DNA of 64,000 bases from Rhabdochromatium marinum. GTDB lineage: Bacteria; Pseudomonadota; Gammaproteobacteria; Chromatiales; Chromatiaceae. The DNA lies in assembly GCF_016583795.1 (NCBI RefSeq), contig NZ_NRRS01000014.1, positions 1 to 64,000 of the forward strand, written 5' to 3'. The translations under genes and the position numbers were made by a program. How positions within the stretch are numbered: position 1 is the stretch's first letter; each line of letters opens with the position of its first letter. Shown piece by piece: positions 46,207-56,407 of the stretch. The notes beneath the pieces are model-generated. The model was given only the letters and a program-made list of their open reading frames with translations, was not told the origin of the DNA and searched no databases.

Positions 46207-47391
46207 ATGAACCAACTATGCAGCGTTGTATTTACCGGTGACTTGCAACCAAACGTCGATCCGGAACAGGTAGCGATCAAGTTCGCCACTGTGTTTAAGG
46301 TGCCTGAGGACAAGGCACGCAAGCTAATTCGCTCCGGTCAGGAAAAAGTCCTCAAGAAGGAGGTGGATCCTGCCGCCGCCACCCATTACCGCGATGTCCT
46401 AACCGACATCGGACTGGTCACGCGTATCGACTCGGCCGATGGCACCCCCTTTGGCGCCGCTCCCCAGGTCTGCCCCAAATGCGGTGCCACTAAAATCAAC
46501 CAAGGTATTTGCACCAGCTGCGGCGTACTGGTGGAGGCCTATCTGGCCGGCCAGTCCGCCGAGCGCAAACCCCCGCCATCCTCCCCCTTAAACCTGGGGA
46601 AAGATTCCCCACTCAGCGCATCGGCACCCACGGCGGCGGACAGTCCAATGCCAGGAATGCCACCGCAGCCCACCCGGATGCCGGCAGGCCATGGCCTGGG
46701 CTGGATCAGCGCCGGCTGGGCGCTGTTCAAACAGGCGCCGCTGGTCTGGATTGGGGCGGTGATGATCTTTATTCTGATCAATATTGCGTTGGCTCTGGTG
46801 CCCCTCATCGGCGGTCTGGCATCAGTACTGATAGGCCCGATCCTCATGGCGGGCTTGATGGTCGGTGCGCATGAACAACACCAAGGCGGCGAATTCCGCA
46901 TCAACCACTTGTTCGAGGGCTTTTCCAGGCGCACCGCGCCCCTGATCGGGGTTGGCGCCCTGTATCTGCTCGGGTCCATTCTCATTGGCGTACTCATGGC
47001 GCTGCTGATGCTTGGCCCGGTCATCAGCGCCACAAGCGGCTTGAGTGCGCAAGCCATTGAAAGTAATCCCGATTTAATGCTGCAATCTTTGGGGCCGAAC
47101 ATGCTGCTGATGCTTCTGCTCGCCCTGGCCTTGGTTGTTCCTCTGATGATGGCTTATTGGTTTGCACCGGCCCTGGTCATGCTCAACAACCTGGATGCCA
47201 TCGCCGCGATGAAATTAAGCTTCATGGGCTGCCTGAAAAACATGTGGCCCTTGCTGATCTATGGCCTGATCAGTGCTCTGCTCATGCTGCTCGCGCTCAT
47301 CCCCTTCGGGCTTGGCCTGTTAATTCTGTCCCCCGTGCTGATCGCATCCATGTACGCCGCCTATCAGGATATTTTCATCTCGCAACCCTGA
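46207..47391 (+). CDS. zinc-ribbon membrane protein (BPSS1780-like)
   Basis: 394 residues. The N-terminal 75 residues form a small conserved domain (SVVFTGDLQPNVDPEQVA), then a zinc ribbon (CPKCGATKINQGICTSCG), a Pro-rich linker and a C-terminal region of about five membrane helices (AVMIFILINIALALVPLIGG, LLMLLLALALVVPLMMAYW). The membrane part resembles the BPSS1780 family of unknown function. Ribosome site AGAGGGG. It is 49 bases after the SEC-C gene on the same strand. Confidence 0.8.
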   Translation: MNQLCSVVFTGDLQPNVDPEQVAIKFATVFKVPEDKARKLIRSGQEKVLKKEVDPAAATHYRDVLTDIGLVTRIDSADGTPFGAAPQVCPKCGATKINQGICTSCGVLVEAYLAGQSAERKPPPSSPLNLGKDSPLSASAPTAADSPMPGMPPQPTRMPAGHGLGWISAGWALFKQAPLVWIGAVMIFILINIALALVPLIGGLASVLIGPILMAGLMVGAHEQHQGGEFRINHLFEGFSRRTAPLIGVGALYLLGSILIGVLMALLMLGPVISATSGLSAQAIESNPDLMLQSLGPNMLLMLLLALALVVPLMMAYWFAPALVMLNNLDAIAAMKLSFMGCLKNMWPLLIYGLISALLMLLALIPFGLGLLILSPVLIASMYAAYQDIFISQP

Positions 47392-47425
47392 CAGCCCAGC
47401 ACGCGGGCAAATGCCGGGCGGGTCA

Positions 47426-48268
47426 TCACATCCAGTGCCAACCATGCTGATTGAAAAAGCGCACACCTGAGCGGGTAAACTGCCACACATGCCAGACGCC
47501 TTTGCGTGCGGCCTGCCCGCCTGCATGACGAATGCGCATGGCGGGCAGCCAGCGCACGGCCCCCTGGGTTGCAATCCTCAGGGACAGATCGAAATCCTCG
47601 AAATACAGAAAGTAACCCGGATCAAAGCCTCCGACCTGGCGCAGCGCTGCACCCTGGCACAGCATGAAGCTCCCGCTGGCAATGGGAATATCCGCTGGAA
47701 CCTCAGACCCCCACAAAAATTCCAGGGTATAGCGCTCCAGCCGCTGATGAAACCAGCGCTTGAGCATGGATGGCGCGAAACCACGCAGCCAGAGATCAAA
47801 CACTGTCGGATAGGCTTTGCACAGATGGGTGAGCCTTCCGTCCGCCTCAATAACAGCCGGCGCCACCATGGCCACTGCCGGGTGTGACCTCAGATAGCCA
47901 ATACCTTCGACCAGCACATTCGGTTCCAACTCAACATCGGGATTCAAAATCAGGCAATAGCAAGCCGCAGCCGCCTGCTTAAGCGCTCGATTGTTGCCAC
48001 GACCATAACCCAGGTTGCCATGCCCGGAGAGCACTTCCACCCTCAGCTCGGTGTGCGCGGTTAGGGGCGCCGACCATTCCCGCCGCAGCCGTTCGAGCAT
48101 TCCCGTGACGGGCGTTGAGCGGCTATTGTCCACCAGAAATAGACAGATCTCGCTCAGAAGCCGAGCTTGTACAGCCGCCTCTGCGGCCTTGGCCAGGGAC
48201 GCCAGCATGGAACGCAGGTCAGACTCAGATGAGTCATAAACCACCACAGAGACCATTAACGAAGACAC
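47426..48268 (-). CDS. GT2 glycosyltransferase, rhamnosyltransferase-like
   Basis: 280 residues, GT-A fold. NLGYGRGNN, LILNPDVELEP (the metal-binding DxD-type site) and FDPGYFLYFEDFDLSLR are typical of dTDP-rhamnose-type GT2 enzymes that build O-antigen or capsule. No membrane segment. Start is GTG 48268 or ATG 48256; there is no clear ribosome site for either. It follows the next GT gene by 16 bases. Confidence 0.88.
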   Translation of the reverse strand: MSSLMVSVVVYDSSESDLRSMLASLAKAAEAAVQARLLSEICLFLVDNSRSTPVTGMLERLRREWSAPLTAHTELRVEVLSGHGNLGYGRGNNRALKQAAAACYCLILNPDVELEPNVLVEGIGYLRSHPAVAMVAPAVIEADGRLTHLCKAYPTVFDLWLRGFAPSMLKRWFHQRLERYTLEFLWGSEVPADIPIASGSFMLCQGAALRQVGGFDPGYFLYFEDFDLSLRIATQGAVRWLPAMRIRHAGGQAARKGVWHVWQFTRSGVRFFNQHGWHWM

Positions 48269-48284
48269 GAGGCTTGCCTAGCAG

Positions 48285-49307
48285 CTAGCGACGGGTTGTT
48301 GGCGTGCCGCTGGGTTGCAGAATGGCGCGATTGCCCAACCATGCAATCTGGAGATAGAGCAACAGACGCCGCGGCAGAAATTGTCGCTTCACGCCCAGCT
48401 GGCGCACCCGTTGCAAACGCAGATGCCACGGCATTGGTTGAGTGAACAGATCACAGTAGTTCTGCACTAAACGATGGGATTCGGATGCTGGATTAAACAG
48501 TCCCTCCGTACGCAAACGGTCGAGCACTACCGATGCCTGCCGCACGCTTGCCACAAAATCCAGCACCAGGCTGCGATTTTTATGCAATCTTTTCAGTAAC
48601 AACAACAGGCCTCGCCATAAACTGACGGCTCCGACCCGGTTACCCGGATGCTGACGATAATTGACAGTCTGCTCATTAAGAAACACGATATGCCCGGTCG
48701 CATCGACCATCAGCGCCAACCACCAATCATGCATCACCGCCTGATCGGGAATGGGCAGCACGCACTGCAAGGCGGGTCGATTCAAAGCCACGGTACAGCC
48801 TGTCACAAAATTCTGCACTAACAACACCCGCATTCCTTCAAGGGATTCATGGTGAATCGCTTGATAGTTCATAAAGAATGGACTCACAACCCGAGCACGG
48901 CGATTCACCACCCGCAAGTCCGAATGAACCAGAATGGGGGTGCTTACCCCATATTCCTGTTCGCTCTCAGCAAGCAAGCGCAATTGTTGTTCAACCTTGC
49001 GCGACTCCCAAATATCGTCCTGATCAACCAAAAACATAGAGTTAAAACCCATCGCCCAGGCATTTTCCAACAGCGCCCGGAAGTTTTGCACCGGACCCAG
49101 ATTGCCGCGATGGTCGTGAATCATGCGAATGCGTGGATCAGCCTGGGCATACTCTCGCACAATGGCCAGGGTTGCATCGCGCGAACCATCATCGCGCACC
49201 AACAAGGTCCAATCGCGGAAACTCTGGTAACACAGGCTGTCAAGCTGCTCACGCAGGTAGCAAGCACCATTGTACGTGGCGAGTAACAGACAAACATCCG
49301 TCGTCAA
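48285..49307 (-). CDS. GT2 glycosyltransferase
   Basis: 340 residues. VCLLLATYNGACYLREQLDS, LVRDDGSRDATLAI and FLVDQDDIWESRK are typical of the GT2 group that includes rhamnan synthesis proteins; NFVTGCTVALNR and MHDWWLALM complete the acceptor region. The TTG start at 49307 has GGAGG 8 bases upstream, which decides it. It is probably transcribed with the GT gene downstream, and is divergent from the large three-domain GT gene. Confidence 0.9.
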   Translation of the reverse strand: MTTDVCLLLATYNGACYLREQLDSLCYQSFRDWTLLVRDDGSRDATLAIVREYAQADPRIRMIHDHRGNLGPVQNFRALLENAWAMGFNSMFLVDQDDIWESRKVEQQLRLLAESEQEYGVSTPILVHSDLRVVNRRARVVSPFFMNYQAIHHESLEGMRVLLVQNFVTGCTVALNRPALQCVLPIPDQAVMHDWWLALMVDATGHIVFLNEQTVNYRQHPGNRVGAVSLWRGLLLLLKRLHKNRSLVLDFVASVRQASVVLDRLRTEGLFNPASESHRLVQNYCDLFTQPMPWHLRLQRVRQLGVKRQFLPRRLLLYLQIAWLGNRAILQPSGTPTTRR

Positions 49308-49571
49308 GGGTTGAGCCTCCCCACAAAATCACGGTTCGAGAATACCGAACAACCACTTATGCAAACCAAACACCGGATAAGGCGCCAAGTAATTGATCTC
49401 TATGATAACGCTCCATTACAATGATTCCCTGGCCACAGATGCCTTGCCATGTATCCTGCATCATCGCCACCCTTCTTATGTAAGCCTGCATTGATCGCTG
49501 TGACGATCAGCCCGCACCATTCCCGAATCTCGCCCTTTCCCTGTCAACCGGCGCCCGCCTGAACAAGTCTT

Positions 49572-52500
49572 ATGCTGCAACCCGAAATCTCTGTGATTGT
49601 CGTCAATTACAATGGCCGCGCTCATCTGGAAACCTGCCTGCCGGCACTGACCGCTTCTGTGGAGGTGACCGCGCCGCGCTTTGGCGTGGAGCTGATCCTA
49701 GTCGATAACGGCTCCAGCGACGACAGCCTGGCCTGGGTGGCTGCGCATTTTCCCCAAGTTAAGGTGATTGCTGCCGGAGAGAATCTCGGCTTCGGCCGGG
49801 CCAATCAGTTGGGTGTGGAGGCCGCTGCAGGGCACAAAATCGCCTTCCTTAACAATGACACCGAGGTGGCCGCTGATTGGCTGCTGCCGCTCAATGACGC
49901 GCTGGAGCAACCGGCCCAACCGACGCCAATCCTGGCGGTGTGCTCGCAGTTGGTGCTGCTTGAGCATCCTAACATCGTCAATGCCCTTGGCGGTGGTATG
50001 TCCCGCTTGGGTTACAGCTATGACCGCCTGTTTGGTTTCTCGACCGATCACCCCCGGGTGCAGGAACTCTGCGCGCTGACTTCTTTTCCGACGCTGTTCC
50101 CCACTGCAGCGGCCATGCTGATGCGCAAGGCGGATTTCCTGCGCCTGGGCGGCTTTGATCCGGCCTTTTTCATGTATCACGAGGATGTCGATCTCGGTTG
50201 GCGCCTCTGGCTCGCAGGTGGTCAGGTGCATGTTTGTCCTGCCTCGGTGGTACGTCATGCCTTTGGCGGTACCACCACAACCTTGCAACCGAGTCACTTC
50301 CGCGACCGCCTCGGCATGCGCCACAATCTGCGCACGCTGATCAAGTGCTATCAGCCACGCCGCCTGGCCCATGCGCTGTTCGATCTGGTGCGTCTCTGGC
50401 TGCAAACCCGGCAGTTCCTCAGCATGGCGCTGATTCTGGGCTGGAATCTCCTGCATCTACCTGGCACCCTGGTGCAGCGCTGGCGCATTCAACGCCAGCG
50501 CTGCATGGATGATCGGGCCTTTTTCGAGTCCGGACTCATGACCTTCGGACATCAGCCTCCTTGGGGACCGGAACTGCCGGCTAAGGGTGCAGCTGACACC
50601 AGCCCGAGCACGGACACCAGCCCGAGCACGGACACCAGCCCGAGCACGGACACCAGCCCAGCACCTACGACTGTAACCGCTCTGCGTCTTGCCACCGCAG
50701 AAGCCAGCGCCATGCTGGGCTGCGGTTGGTATTCAACCGAGTTCGCTAGGCGGCACTTTCCAGGGCACCGCTCAGTAGCCGATTTTCTGCCACCCTGTGG
50801 CGAACATATCCCGGTCCGTTGGACGAACGGCCTGGCCCGTTGTCGGCTGCAAACCCAGGCGTCTCGCACCGGCTGGGTGTGGCTGCGACTCTGCACACCA
50901 ACCCAATACACCGGCGAGGCCCCATGGCTTGAGCTGAGTTTTCCTGGTCCGAACGGCGAGCGTCAATCAGAGCGCTTTATTTTTTCAAACAAAACGGAGT
51001 GGAAATTATTGTGTGTCAGTGCTCAGGCTGATGCGCGGGGCTCCATTCCACTCGAACTGCGCTCCTCAACCCATTGCCCGGAACAGGCCGGCCGGCATCA
51101 GGAAGCGCGCTTAATGGGCGTCGGCGTCCATGATATCCGCTTCCAAGCCGAGGATGATGTCGCCTCCACCGCCGCTGAGTATGCGGTAGTGGCACAACCA
51201 TCCCAGAGCGTCTCTGATCAGGCCGAAACCAGTTCCGATTCCGCCAGCACCGATCTCACCAAAATCTCCACTGATGCGGGTGACACACCCAAGCCCCAGG
51301 CCGGCTCAACACCCGAAATCTCCGTGATTGTCGTCAATTACAACGGCCGCGCTCATCTGGAAACCTGCCTGCCGGCACTAACCGCTTCCGTGGAGGTGGC
51401 CGCGCCGCGCTTTGGCGTGGAGCTGATCCTAGTCGATAACGGCTCCAGCGACGACAGCCTGGCCTGGGTGGCTGCGCATTTTCCCCAAGTTAAGGTGATT
51501 GCTGCCGGAGAGAATCTCGGCTTCGGCCGGGCCAATCAGTTGGGTGTGGAGGCCGCTGCAGGGCACAAAATCGCCTTCCTTAACAATGACACCGAGGTGG
51601 CCGCTGATTGGCTGCTGCCGCTCAATGACGCGCTGGAGCAACCGGCCCAACCGACGCCAATCCTGGCGGTGTGCTCGCAGTTGGTGCTGCTTGAGCATCC
51701 TAACATCGTCAATGCCCTTGGCGGTGGTATGTCCCGCTTGGGTTACAGCTATGACCGCCTGTTTGGTTTCTCGACCGATCACCCCCGGGTGCAGGAACTC
51801 TGCGCGCTGACTTCTTTTCCGACGCTGTTCCCCACTGCAGCGGCCATGCTGATGCGCAAGGCGGATTTCCTGCGCCTGGGCGGCTTTGATCCGGCCTTTT
51901 TCATGTATCACGAGGATGTCGATCTCGGTTGGCGCCTCTGGCTCGCAGGTGGTCAGGTGCATGTTTGTCCTGCCTCGGTGGTACGTCATGCCTTTGGCGG
52001 TACCACCACAACCTTGCAACCGAGTCACTTCCGCGACCGCCTCGGCATGCGCCACAATCTGCGCACGCTGATCAAGTGCTATCAGCCACGCCGCCTGGCC
52101 CATGCGCTGTTTGATCTGGTGCGCCTCTGGCTGCAAACCCGGCAGTTCCTCAGCATGACGCTGATTCTGGGCTGGAATCTCCTGCATCTGCCCGGCACCC
52201 TGGTGCAGCGCTGGCGCATTCAACGCCGGCGCTGCATGGATGATCGGGCCTTTTTCGAGTCCGGACTCATGACCTTCGCGTCGCGACCACCCTGGGGACC
52301 CTGTTTACCGCTCCCTGCGGCGGCAATGGCGGAACCCGACGCCATCCGCTCGCCCAAACTCTGTATCACCGATGAAACCATCAGTCGCCGTCTGGGTATC
52401 GGCTGGTATCCCGCCGAAACTTCGCCGCTTGATGCCTTTGCCCCTGGGCAGGACGAGCACATGTTGCCATGCTGTCTTGATCCGGTGCCCGTGCGCTGGA

Positions 52501-53792
52501 CCAATGGCTTGGCGCGGTGTCGACTGTGGCTCCCGCCCCAGGCCAGCGGCCAGTTGACGCTCAGCGTTCGCACACCTGGCACGGATCATCGCCAGCAGAC
52601 GCCCTGGATCGAGGTACGTTGCGGTAGTCACGCCAAGCCAGGTATTGAGGCGCGACGCTGGGAATTTGACCCGCGTTCGCGCTGGATGCGTCTCCAGCTC
52701 CCGGCGCAAGCAGACAACAACGGCTTGCTTGAAATTGAGATTCGTTCTTCACTCTGGTCGCCGGAGCAAGTCTATCCCAAACAGGAGACGCGCTTGCTCG
52801 GCTGTGCTCTGCGTGAGCTGGTCTTTGTCGAACAGCACAAAATACAACCGACCTATGGACCTGAGTCCATGTCGGTCATTATTCCCAGTTACAATCGTAA
52901 AACCGTGCTACTGCGCACACTCAATGCGCTAGCCAATCAAACCGTGAGCGGTTTTGAGGTAATCGTGGTTGACGATGGCTCCACCGACGGTACCGCCAAG
53001 GCAGTGGCAAGCTGGCGCGATCAATCCGGTGCATTACCTATCGCCTTCCAGCTCGTGCAACAGGCCAACATGAAACAGGGCATTGCTCGTAACCACGGAA
53101 TTACAAAGGCGCGGGGCGATCTTATCCTCTTTCTCGGGGATGACATTACACCCGATGCCAACTTCATCAGTGAGCACCTGCGCGGTCACCAAAGGCATAA
53201 TCGCAGCGGCGATGTGGCTATTCTTGGTCTCACAGCCTGGGATGAAACCACGGTGCGCAGCACACCCTTTCTGGAGCATGTCAATTATGATGGTGCCCAA
53301 TTTGGCTACAAATGGCTCACAGCGCAGCACGAAGCGCCCTTCACCTGCTTCTATACTTCAAACATCTCTTTGCACCGTCAGGCGCTTGGCAGCAATCCCT
53401 TTGACCCACGCTTTGATGTTTATGGCTGGGAAGACTGTGAACTCGGCTTACGGCTGTGCTCACAGGGACTGCGCATCATCTATCATCCAGCCGCCCGCGC
53501 GGTTCACAGTCACCAGATGAGCCTGCGCACCTTCCTAAAGCGCCAGGCGCAGATTGGTGAATCCTTGCATACCTTCCTGGCCTTGGAACCCAACCTGCTC
53601 AGTCTGCCGTCGATGGGGAGCGTCAGTGTGCAGCGCAGATTTGGCCGCCTGGGCGCCCTGCTCAAGCTCGCCAGTCCGGTGTTAAGCCTGTTGGATCGCG
53701 TGTCCCGCAAGCCCTGGCCAGCCAAAGTTTACGGACTGCTGCTGAGCATTGCCTTTGGACAGGGCGTGCTGAAAGGCGAACAGCGCCGCTAG
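49572..53792 (+). CDS. giant glycosyltransferase with three GT2 domains
   Basis: 1406 residues. Domain order: GT2 (5-300), a beta-rich module (about 385-535), a second GT2 (580-880) almost identical to the first, a second beta-rich module (about 935-1090), and a different GT2 (1100-1320, MSVIIPSYNRK, VIVVDDGSTDG, YGWEDCELGLRLCSQG). The first two carry ISVIVVNYNGRAHLE, LVDNGSSDDSL, LNNDTEVAADW and MYHEDVDLGWRLW. The beta modules share GWY, RWTNGLARCRL and RSS motifs but are otherwise divergent. A short DTSPST repeat lies in the first linker. No membrane helix is seen. It likely makes a cell-surface glycan with repeated linkages. Confidence 0.9.
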   Translation: MLQPEISVIVVNYNGRAHLETCLPALTASVEVTAPRFGVELILVDNGSSDDSLAWVAAHFPQVKVIAAGENLGFGRANQLGVEAAAGHKIAFLNNDTEVAADWLLPLNDALEQPAQPTPILAVCSQLVLLEHPNIVNALGGGMSRLGYSYDRLFGFSTDHPRVQELCALTSFPTLFPTAAAMLMRKADFLRLGGFDPAFFMYHEDVDLGWRLWLAGGQVHVCPASVVRHAFGGTTTTLQPSHFRDRLGMRHNLRTLIKCYQPRRLAHALFDLVRLWLQTRQFLSMALILGWNLLHLPGTLVQRWRIQRQRCMDDRAFFESGLMTFGHQPPWGPELPAKGAADTSPSTDTSPSTDTSPSTDTSPAPTTVTALRLATAEASAMLGCGWYSTEFARRHFPGHRSVADFLPPCGEHIPVRWTNGLARCRLQTQASRTGWVWLRLCTPTQYTGEAPWLELSFPGPNGERQSERFIFSNKTEWKLLCVSAQADARGSIPLELRSSTHCPEQAGRHQEARLMGVGVHDIRFQAEDDVASTAAEYAVVAQPSQSVSDQAETSSDSASTDLTKISTDAGDTPKPQAGSTPEISVIVVNYNGRAHLETCLPALTASVEVAAPRFGVELILVDNGSSDDSLAWVAAHFPQVKVIAAGENLGFGRANQLGVEAAAGHKIAFLNNDTEVAADWLLPLNDALEQPAQPTPILAVCSQLVLLEHPNIVNALGGGMSRLGYSYDRLFGFSTDHPRVQELCALTSFPTLFPTAAAMLMRKADFLRLGGFDPAFFMYHEDVDLGWRLWLAGGQVHVCPASVVRHAFGGTTTTLQPSHFRDRLGMRHNLRTLIKCYQPRRLAHALFDLVRLWLQTRQFLSMTLILGWNLLHLPGTLVQRWRIQRRRCMDDRAFFESGLMTFASRPPWGPCLPLPAAAMAEPDAIRSPKLCITDETISRRLGIGWYPAETSPLDAFAPGQDEHMLPCCLDPVPVRWTNGLARCRLWLPPQASGQLTLSVRTPGTDHRQQTPWIEVRCGSHAKPGIEARRWEFDPRSRWMRLQLPAQADNNGLLEIEIRSSLWSPEQVYPKQETRLLGCALRELVFVEQHKIQPTYGPESMSVIIPSYNRKTVLLRTLNALANQTVSGFEVIVVDDGSTDGTAKAVASWRDQSGALPIAFQLVQQANMKQGIARNHGITKARGDLILFLGDDITPDANFISEHLRGHQRHNRSGDVAILGLTAWDETTVRSTPFLEHVNYDGAQFGYKWLTAQHEAPFTCFYTSNISLHRQALGSNPFDPRFDVYGWEDCELGLRLCSQGLRIIYHPAARAVHSHQMSLRTFLKRQAQIGESLHTFLALEPNLLSLPSMGSVSVQRRFGRLGALLKLASPVLSLLDRVSRKPWPAKVYGLLLSIAFGQGVLKGEQRR
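49581..50547 (+). repeat. intragenic long direct repeat, copy 1
   Basis: 967 bases encoding the first GT2 domain. Compared with copy 2 (offset exactly 1731 bases, 577 codons) I count 11 differences: five before 49669, six after 50380, and none in the 712 bases between. Confidence 0.95.
50595..50660 (+). repeat. 18-base tandem repeat
   Basis: Three exact copies of GACACCAGCCCGAGCACG (50595-50648) and a partial fourth. In frame they code for repeated DTSPST, a flexible Ser/Thr/Pro linker between the first GT2 and its beta module. Copy number is likely to vary by slippage. Confidence 0.95.
51312..52278 (+). repeat. intragenic long direct repeat, copy 2
   Basis: 967 bases encoding the second GT2 domain; partner of the copy at 49581-50547. 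Identity ends abruptly after GACCTTCG on the right and at CCCGAAATCT on the left. Confidence 0.95.
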
Positions 53793-53839
53793 AAACTCCT
53801 GCGCCATCACTTGTCTCAATGGGCGCGAATGGCTATGCT

Positions 53840-53870
53840 AGCCGGTTTATCTTAGAGAGCCGAACCGGCT
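53840..53870 (+). terminator. hairpins between the GT gene and aspS
   Basis: AGCCGGTT (53840-53847) pairs with AACCGGCT (53863-53870); alternatively AGCCG (53858-53862) pairs with CGGCT (53866-53870). The two structures exclude each other. Only two T follow, so a weak terminator or leader structure of aspS is possible; nothing more can be said. Confidence 0.3.
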
Positions 53871-53918
53871 TTGGGCTGGTTTCTGTTCTGCGACCATCGA
53901 CCAAGGATTTCGACAGCC

Positions 53919-55697
53919 ATGCGCAGCCATTATTGCGGCACCATCGACGCCGGATTCATCGATCAAACCATCACGCTGTGCGGCTGGGTGCAGCGCCGGC
54001 GCGATCATGGTGGGGTGATTTTCGTCGATCTGCGTGATCGCACCGGATTGATTCAGGTGGTATTTGACCCGGATCGCGCGGAGATGTTCACCGAGGCTGA
54101 ACGCCTGCGCAGCGAATATGTGCTGCGGATTGCGGGCCGGGTGCGCGCTCGCCCCGAGGGGACTATCAACCCCGAGATGCCCACCGGGGAGATCGAAGTC
54201 CTGGCCAGCGAACTTGAGGTGCTGAACGCCGCCGAGACCCCGCCGATCCAGATCGACGAATACCATGCCGATGTCAACGAGGAGTTGCGCCTGCGCTATC
54301 GCTACCTCGACCTGCGTCGCCCGGAGATGCAACAGCGGCTGCGCACGCGCGCCCAGGTCACCAGTCGCCTGCGGCGTTTTCTCGACGAGCAGGGCTTTCT
54401 GGACATCGAAACCCCGATCCTGACCAAATCCACGCCTGAGGGTGCACGCGATTACCTAGTGCCCAGCCGGGTGCATCCGGGCGAGTTTTATGCCCTGCCC
54501 CAGTCACCGCAATTGTTCAAGCAGCTGTTAATGATGTCCGGCATGGATCGCTACTATCAGATCGCGCGCTGTTTTCGCGATGAAGATCTGCGCGCCGATC
54601 GTCAGCCGGAATTTACCCAGCTCGACATTGAAGCCTCCTTCATTGATGAGGCCGAGCTGACCGGGTTGATGGAACAAATGGTGCGCGAACTCTTCCGTAC
54701 AGTGCTCGACACCGAGCTACCCGATCCCTTCCCGCGCCTGACTTACGATGAGGCCATGCAGCGGTTCGGCTCCGACCGGCCCGATTTGCGCGTGCCGTTG
54801 GAGCTAGTCGATCTCAAGGACTTAATGAAAGAAGTGGAATTCAAGGTGTTTGCCACTCCGGCTCAGGATCCGGACGGTCGGGTGGCGGCGCTGCGCGTAC
54901 CGGGCGGTGCCAAGCTCTCACGCAAGGAGATCGACGACTATACCAAGTATGTGGGGATTTTCGGCGCGCGCGGACTGGCCTATATCAAGGTCAACGATTG
55001 GGCGGGCAAAAACCGCGAAGGCTTGCAGTCACCGATCCTGAAAAACCTCACCGACGCCGCCATTGACGGTGTGATGGCGCGCACCGGCGCGGTCGATGGC
55101 GATCTGATCTTTTTCGGCGCTGACAAGGCGCGGGTGGTGAATGAAGCCTTGGGTGCGCTGCGGGTGAAGCTCGGCCATGACCGCGGACTGGCGCAAGACG
55201 GCTGGCACCCGGTGTGGGTAGTCGATTTCCCGATGTTTGACCAGGATCCGAAAACCGGTCACTGGCAGGCGCTGCATCATCCGTTTACCGCGCCGCGCGA
55301 GGATCAGCTTGACCTTCTGGAAAGCGATCCGGGAGCGTGCAAGTCGCGCGCCTATGATCTGGTTCTCAATGGTACTGAGCTTGGTGGTGGCTCCATCCGT
55401 ATCCATCGCGAGGACGTGCAGCGACAGATTTTCTCCCTGCTGCGCATCAGCGAGGAAGATGCCAATGACCGCTTTGGTTTCCTGCTCACGGCCCTTAAGT
55501 ATGGTTGTCCGCCGCATGGCGGCATCGCCTTCGGGCTCGACCGACTGGTGATGCAGATGACCGCCAGCTCCTCCATTCGTGATGTGATGGCCTTCCCCAA
55601 GACCCAAGCGGCGTCCTGTCCGCTCACCGGTGCCCCGGCCTCGGTTGATCAGGGGCAGCTCAAAGAGCTGGCGTTGCGCCTGCGCTCAAGCACCTGA
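53919..55697 (+). CDS. aspS: aspartate--tRNA ligase
   Basis: 592 residues, class II bacterial AspRS with the long insertion domain. The N-terminal OB-fold ([14 protein letters not shown]) binds the anticodon; class II motifs 2 ([20 protein letters not shown]) and 3 ([12 protein letters not shown]) are complete. ATG 53919 with AAGGA upstream begins at MRSHYCG, the family start. It is followed by nudB, as in enterobacteria. Whether it also charges tRNA-Asn cannot be told. Confidence 0.98.
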   Translation: MRSHYCGTIDAGFIDQTITLCGWVQRRRDHGGVIFVDLRDRTGLIQVVFDPDRAEMFTEAERLRSEYVLRIAGRVRARPEGTINPEMPTGEIEVLASELEVLNAAETPPIQIDEYHADVNEELRLRYRYLDLRRPEMQQRLRTRAQVTSRLRRFLDEQGFLDIETPILTKSTPEGARDYLVPSRVHPGEFYALPQSPQLFKQLLMMSGMDRYYQIARCFRDEDLRADRQPEFTQLDIEASFIDEAELTGLMEQMVRELFRTVLDTELPDPFPRLTYDEAMQRFGSDRPDLRVPLELVDLKDLMKEVEFKVFATPAQDPDGRVAALRVPGGAKLSRKEIDDYTKYVGIFGARGLAYIKVNDWAGKNREGLQSPILKNLTDAAIDGVMARTGAVDGDLIFFGADKARVVNEALGALRVKLGHDRGLAQDGWHPVWVVDFPMFDQDPKTGHWQALHHPFTAPREDQLDLLESDPGACKSRAYDLVLNGTELGGGSIRIHREDVQRQIFSLLRISEEDANDRFGFLLTALKYGCPPHGGIAFGLDRLVMQMTASSSIRDVMAFPKTQAASCPLTGAPASVDQGQLKELALRLRSST

Positions 55698-55740
55698 AGT
55701 TGAGCCACGCTGGCCCCAAGCCCACAAGAGCAACGCAATC

Positions 55741-56214
55741 ATGGCAAGCCTGACCCAGGCAACGCAAGCGCCCAACTTCAAACGTCCGGCCTCAGTGCTG
55801 GTGGTGGTGTTTACCCGGGCGGGTGAATTTCTGCTTATGCAGCGCATTCGCCCGGCCCATTTCTGGCAGTCCGTCACCGGTAGCCTGCAACCGGGGGAAA
55901 GCCCACGTCTGGCCGCCGTGCGCGAACTGCGTGAAGAAACCGGCCTGCTCGGCAGCGGACAGCTGATTGATTTACAACAGTCGCGGCTGTTTCCGATTAT
56001 CGCCGCTTGGCGTGCGCGTTACCGCGCCAACCACTGCTTCAACCGTGAGCATTGGTTTGCGCTTGCACTGCCAGGACGCCGCCTCATCCGGCTCAATGCC
56101 GAGGAGCACAGTCACTATCAATGGCTCGGCCTCAGCCAAGCCTTGGAGCTGGCAAGCTCCTGGACCAACCGTGAGGCCATGCGCTGGCTCGCCGGTTGCG
56201 TCACACCCGCCTGA
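55741..56214 (+). CDS. nudB: dihydroneopterin triphosphate diphosphatase (Nudix)
   Basis: 157 residues. The Nudix box GSLQPGESPRLAAVRELREE continuing TGL is complete. FKRPASVLVVVF at the start and the late region EHWFALALP are NudB-like. The enzyme removes pyrophosphate in folate synthesis. The aspS-nudB order supports the call. The ATG at 55741 begins at the family N-terminus. Confidence 0.92.
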   Translation: MASLTQATQAPNFKRPASVLVVVFTRAGEFLLMQRIRPAHFWQSVTGSLQPGESPRLAAVRELREETGLLGSGQLIDLQQSRLFPIIAAWRARYRANHCFNREHWFALALPGRRLIRLNAEEHSHYQWLGLSQALELASSWTNREAMRWLAGCVTPA

Positions 56215-56407
56215 ATCCGGCCCGGCTTCAGGCAAGCGCATTCCCAGCATCGCCGCTGATCGCACCTGCATTGAACTGTCTATCTGTTGCCGTTACTCTA
56301 GTGAAAAGAGCGTGTTGGATCGGACAGATCAACCTGGGTCTTGAACCAAAGACCCGCCAACGCATCCAACACATCCATCTTCGCGACAACTACGACGAGT
56401 CCGCCTC

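Noticed and set aside
50595-50660. Possible CRISPR-like repeat
   Set aside because: The 18-base units are directly adjacent without spacers and keep the reading frame; it is a coding tandem repeat. No CRISPR array or cas gene was seen in the window.
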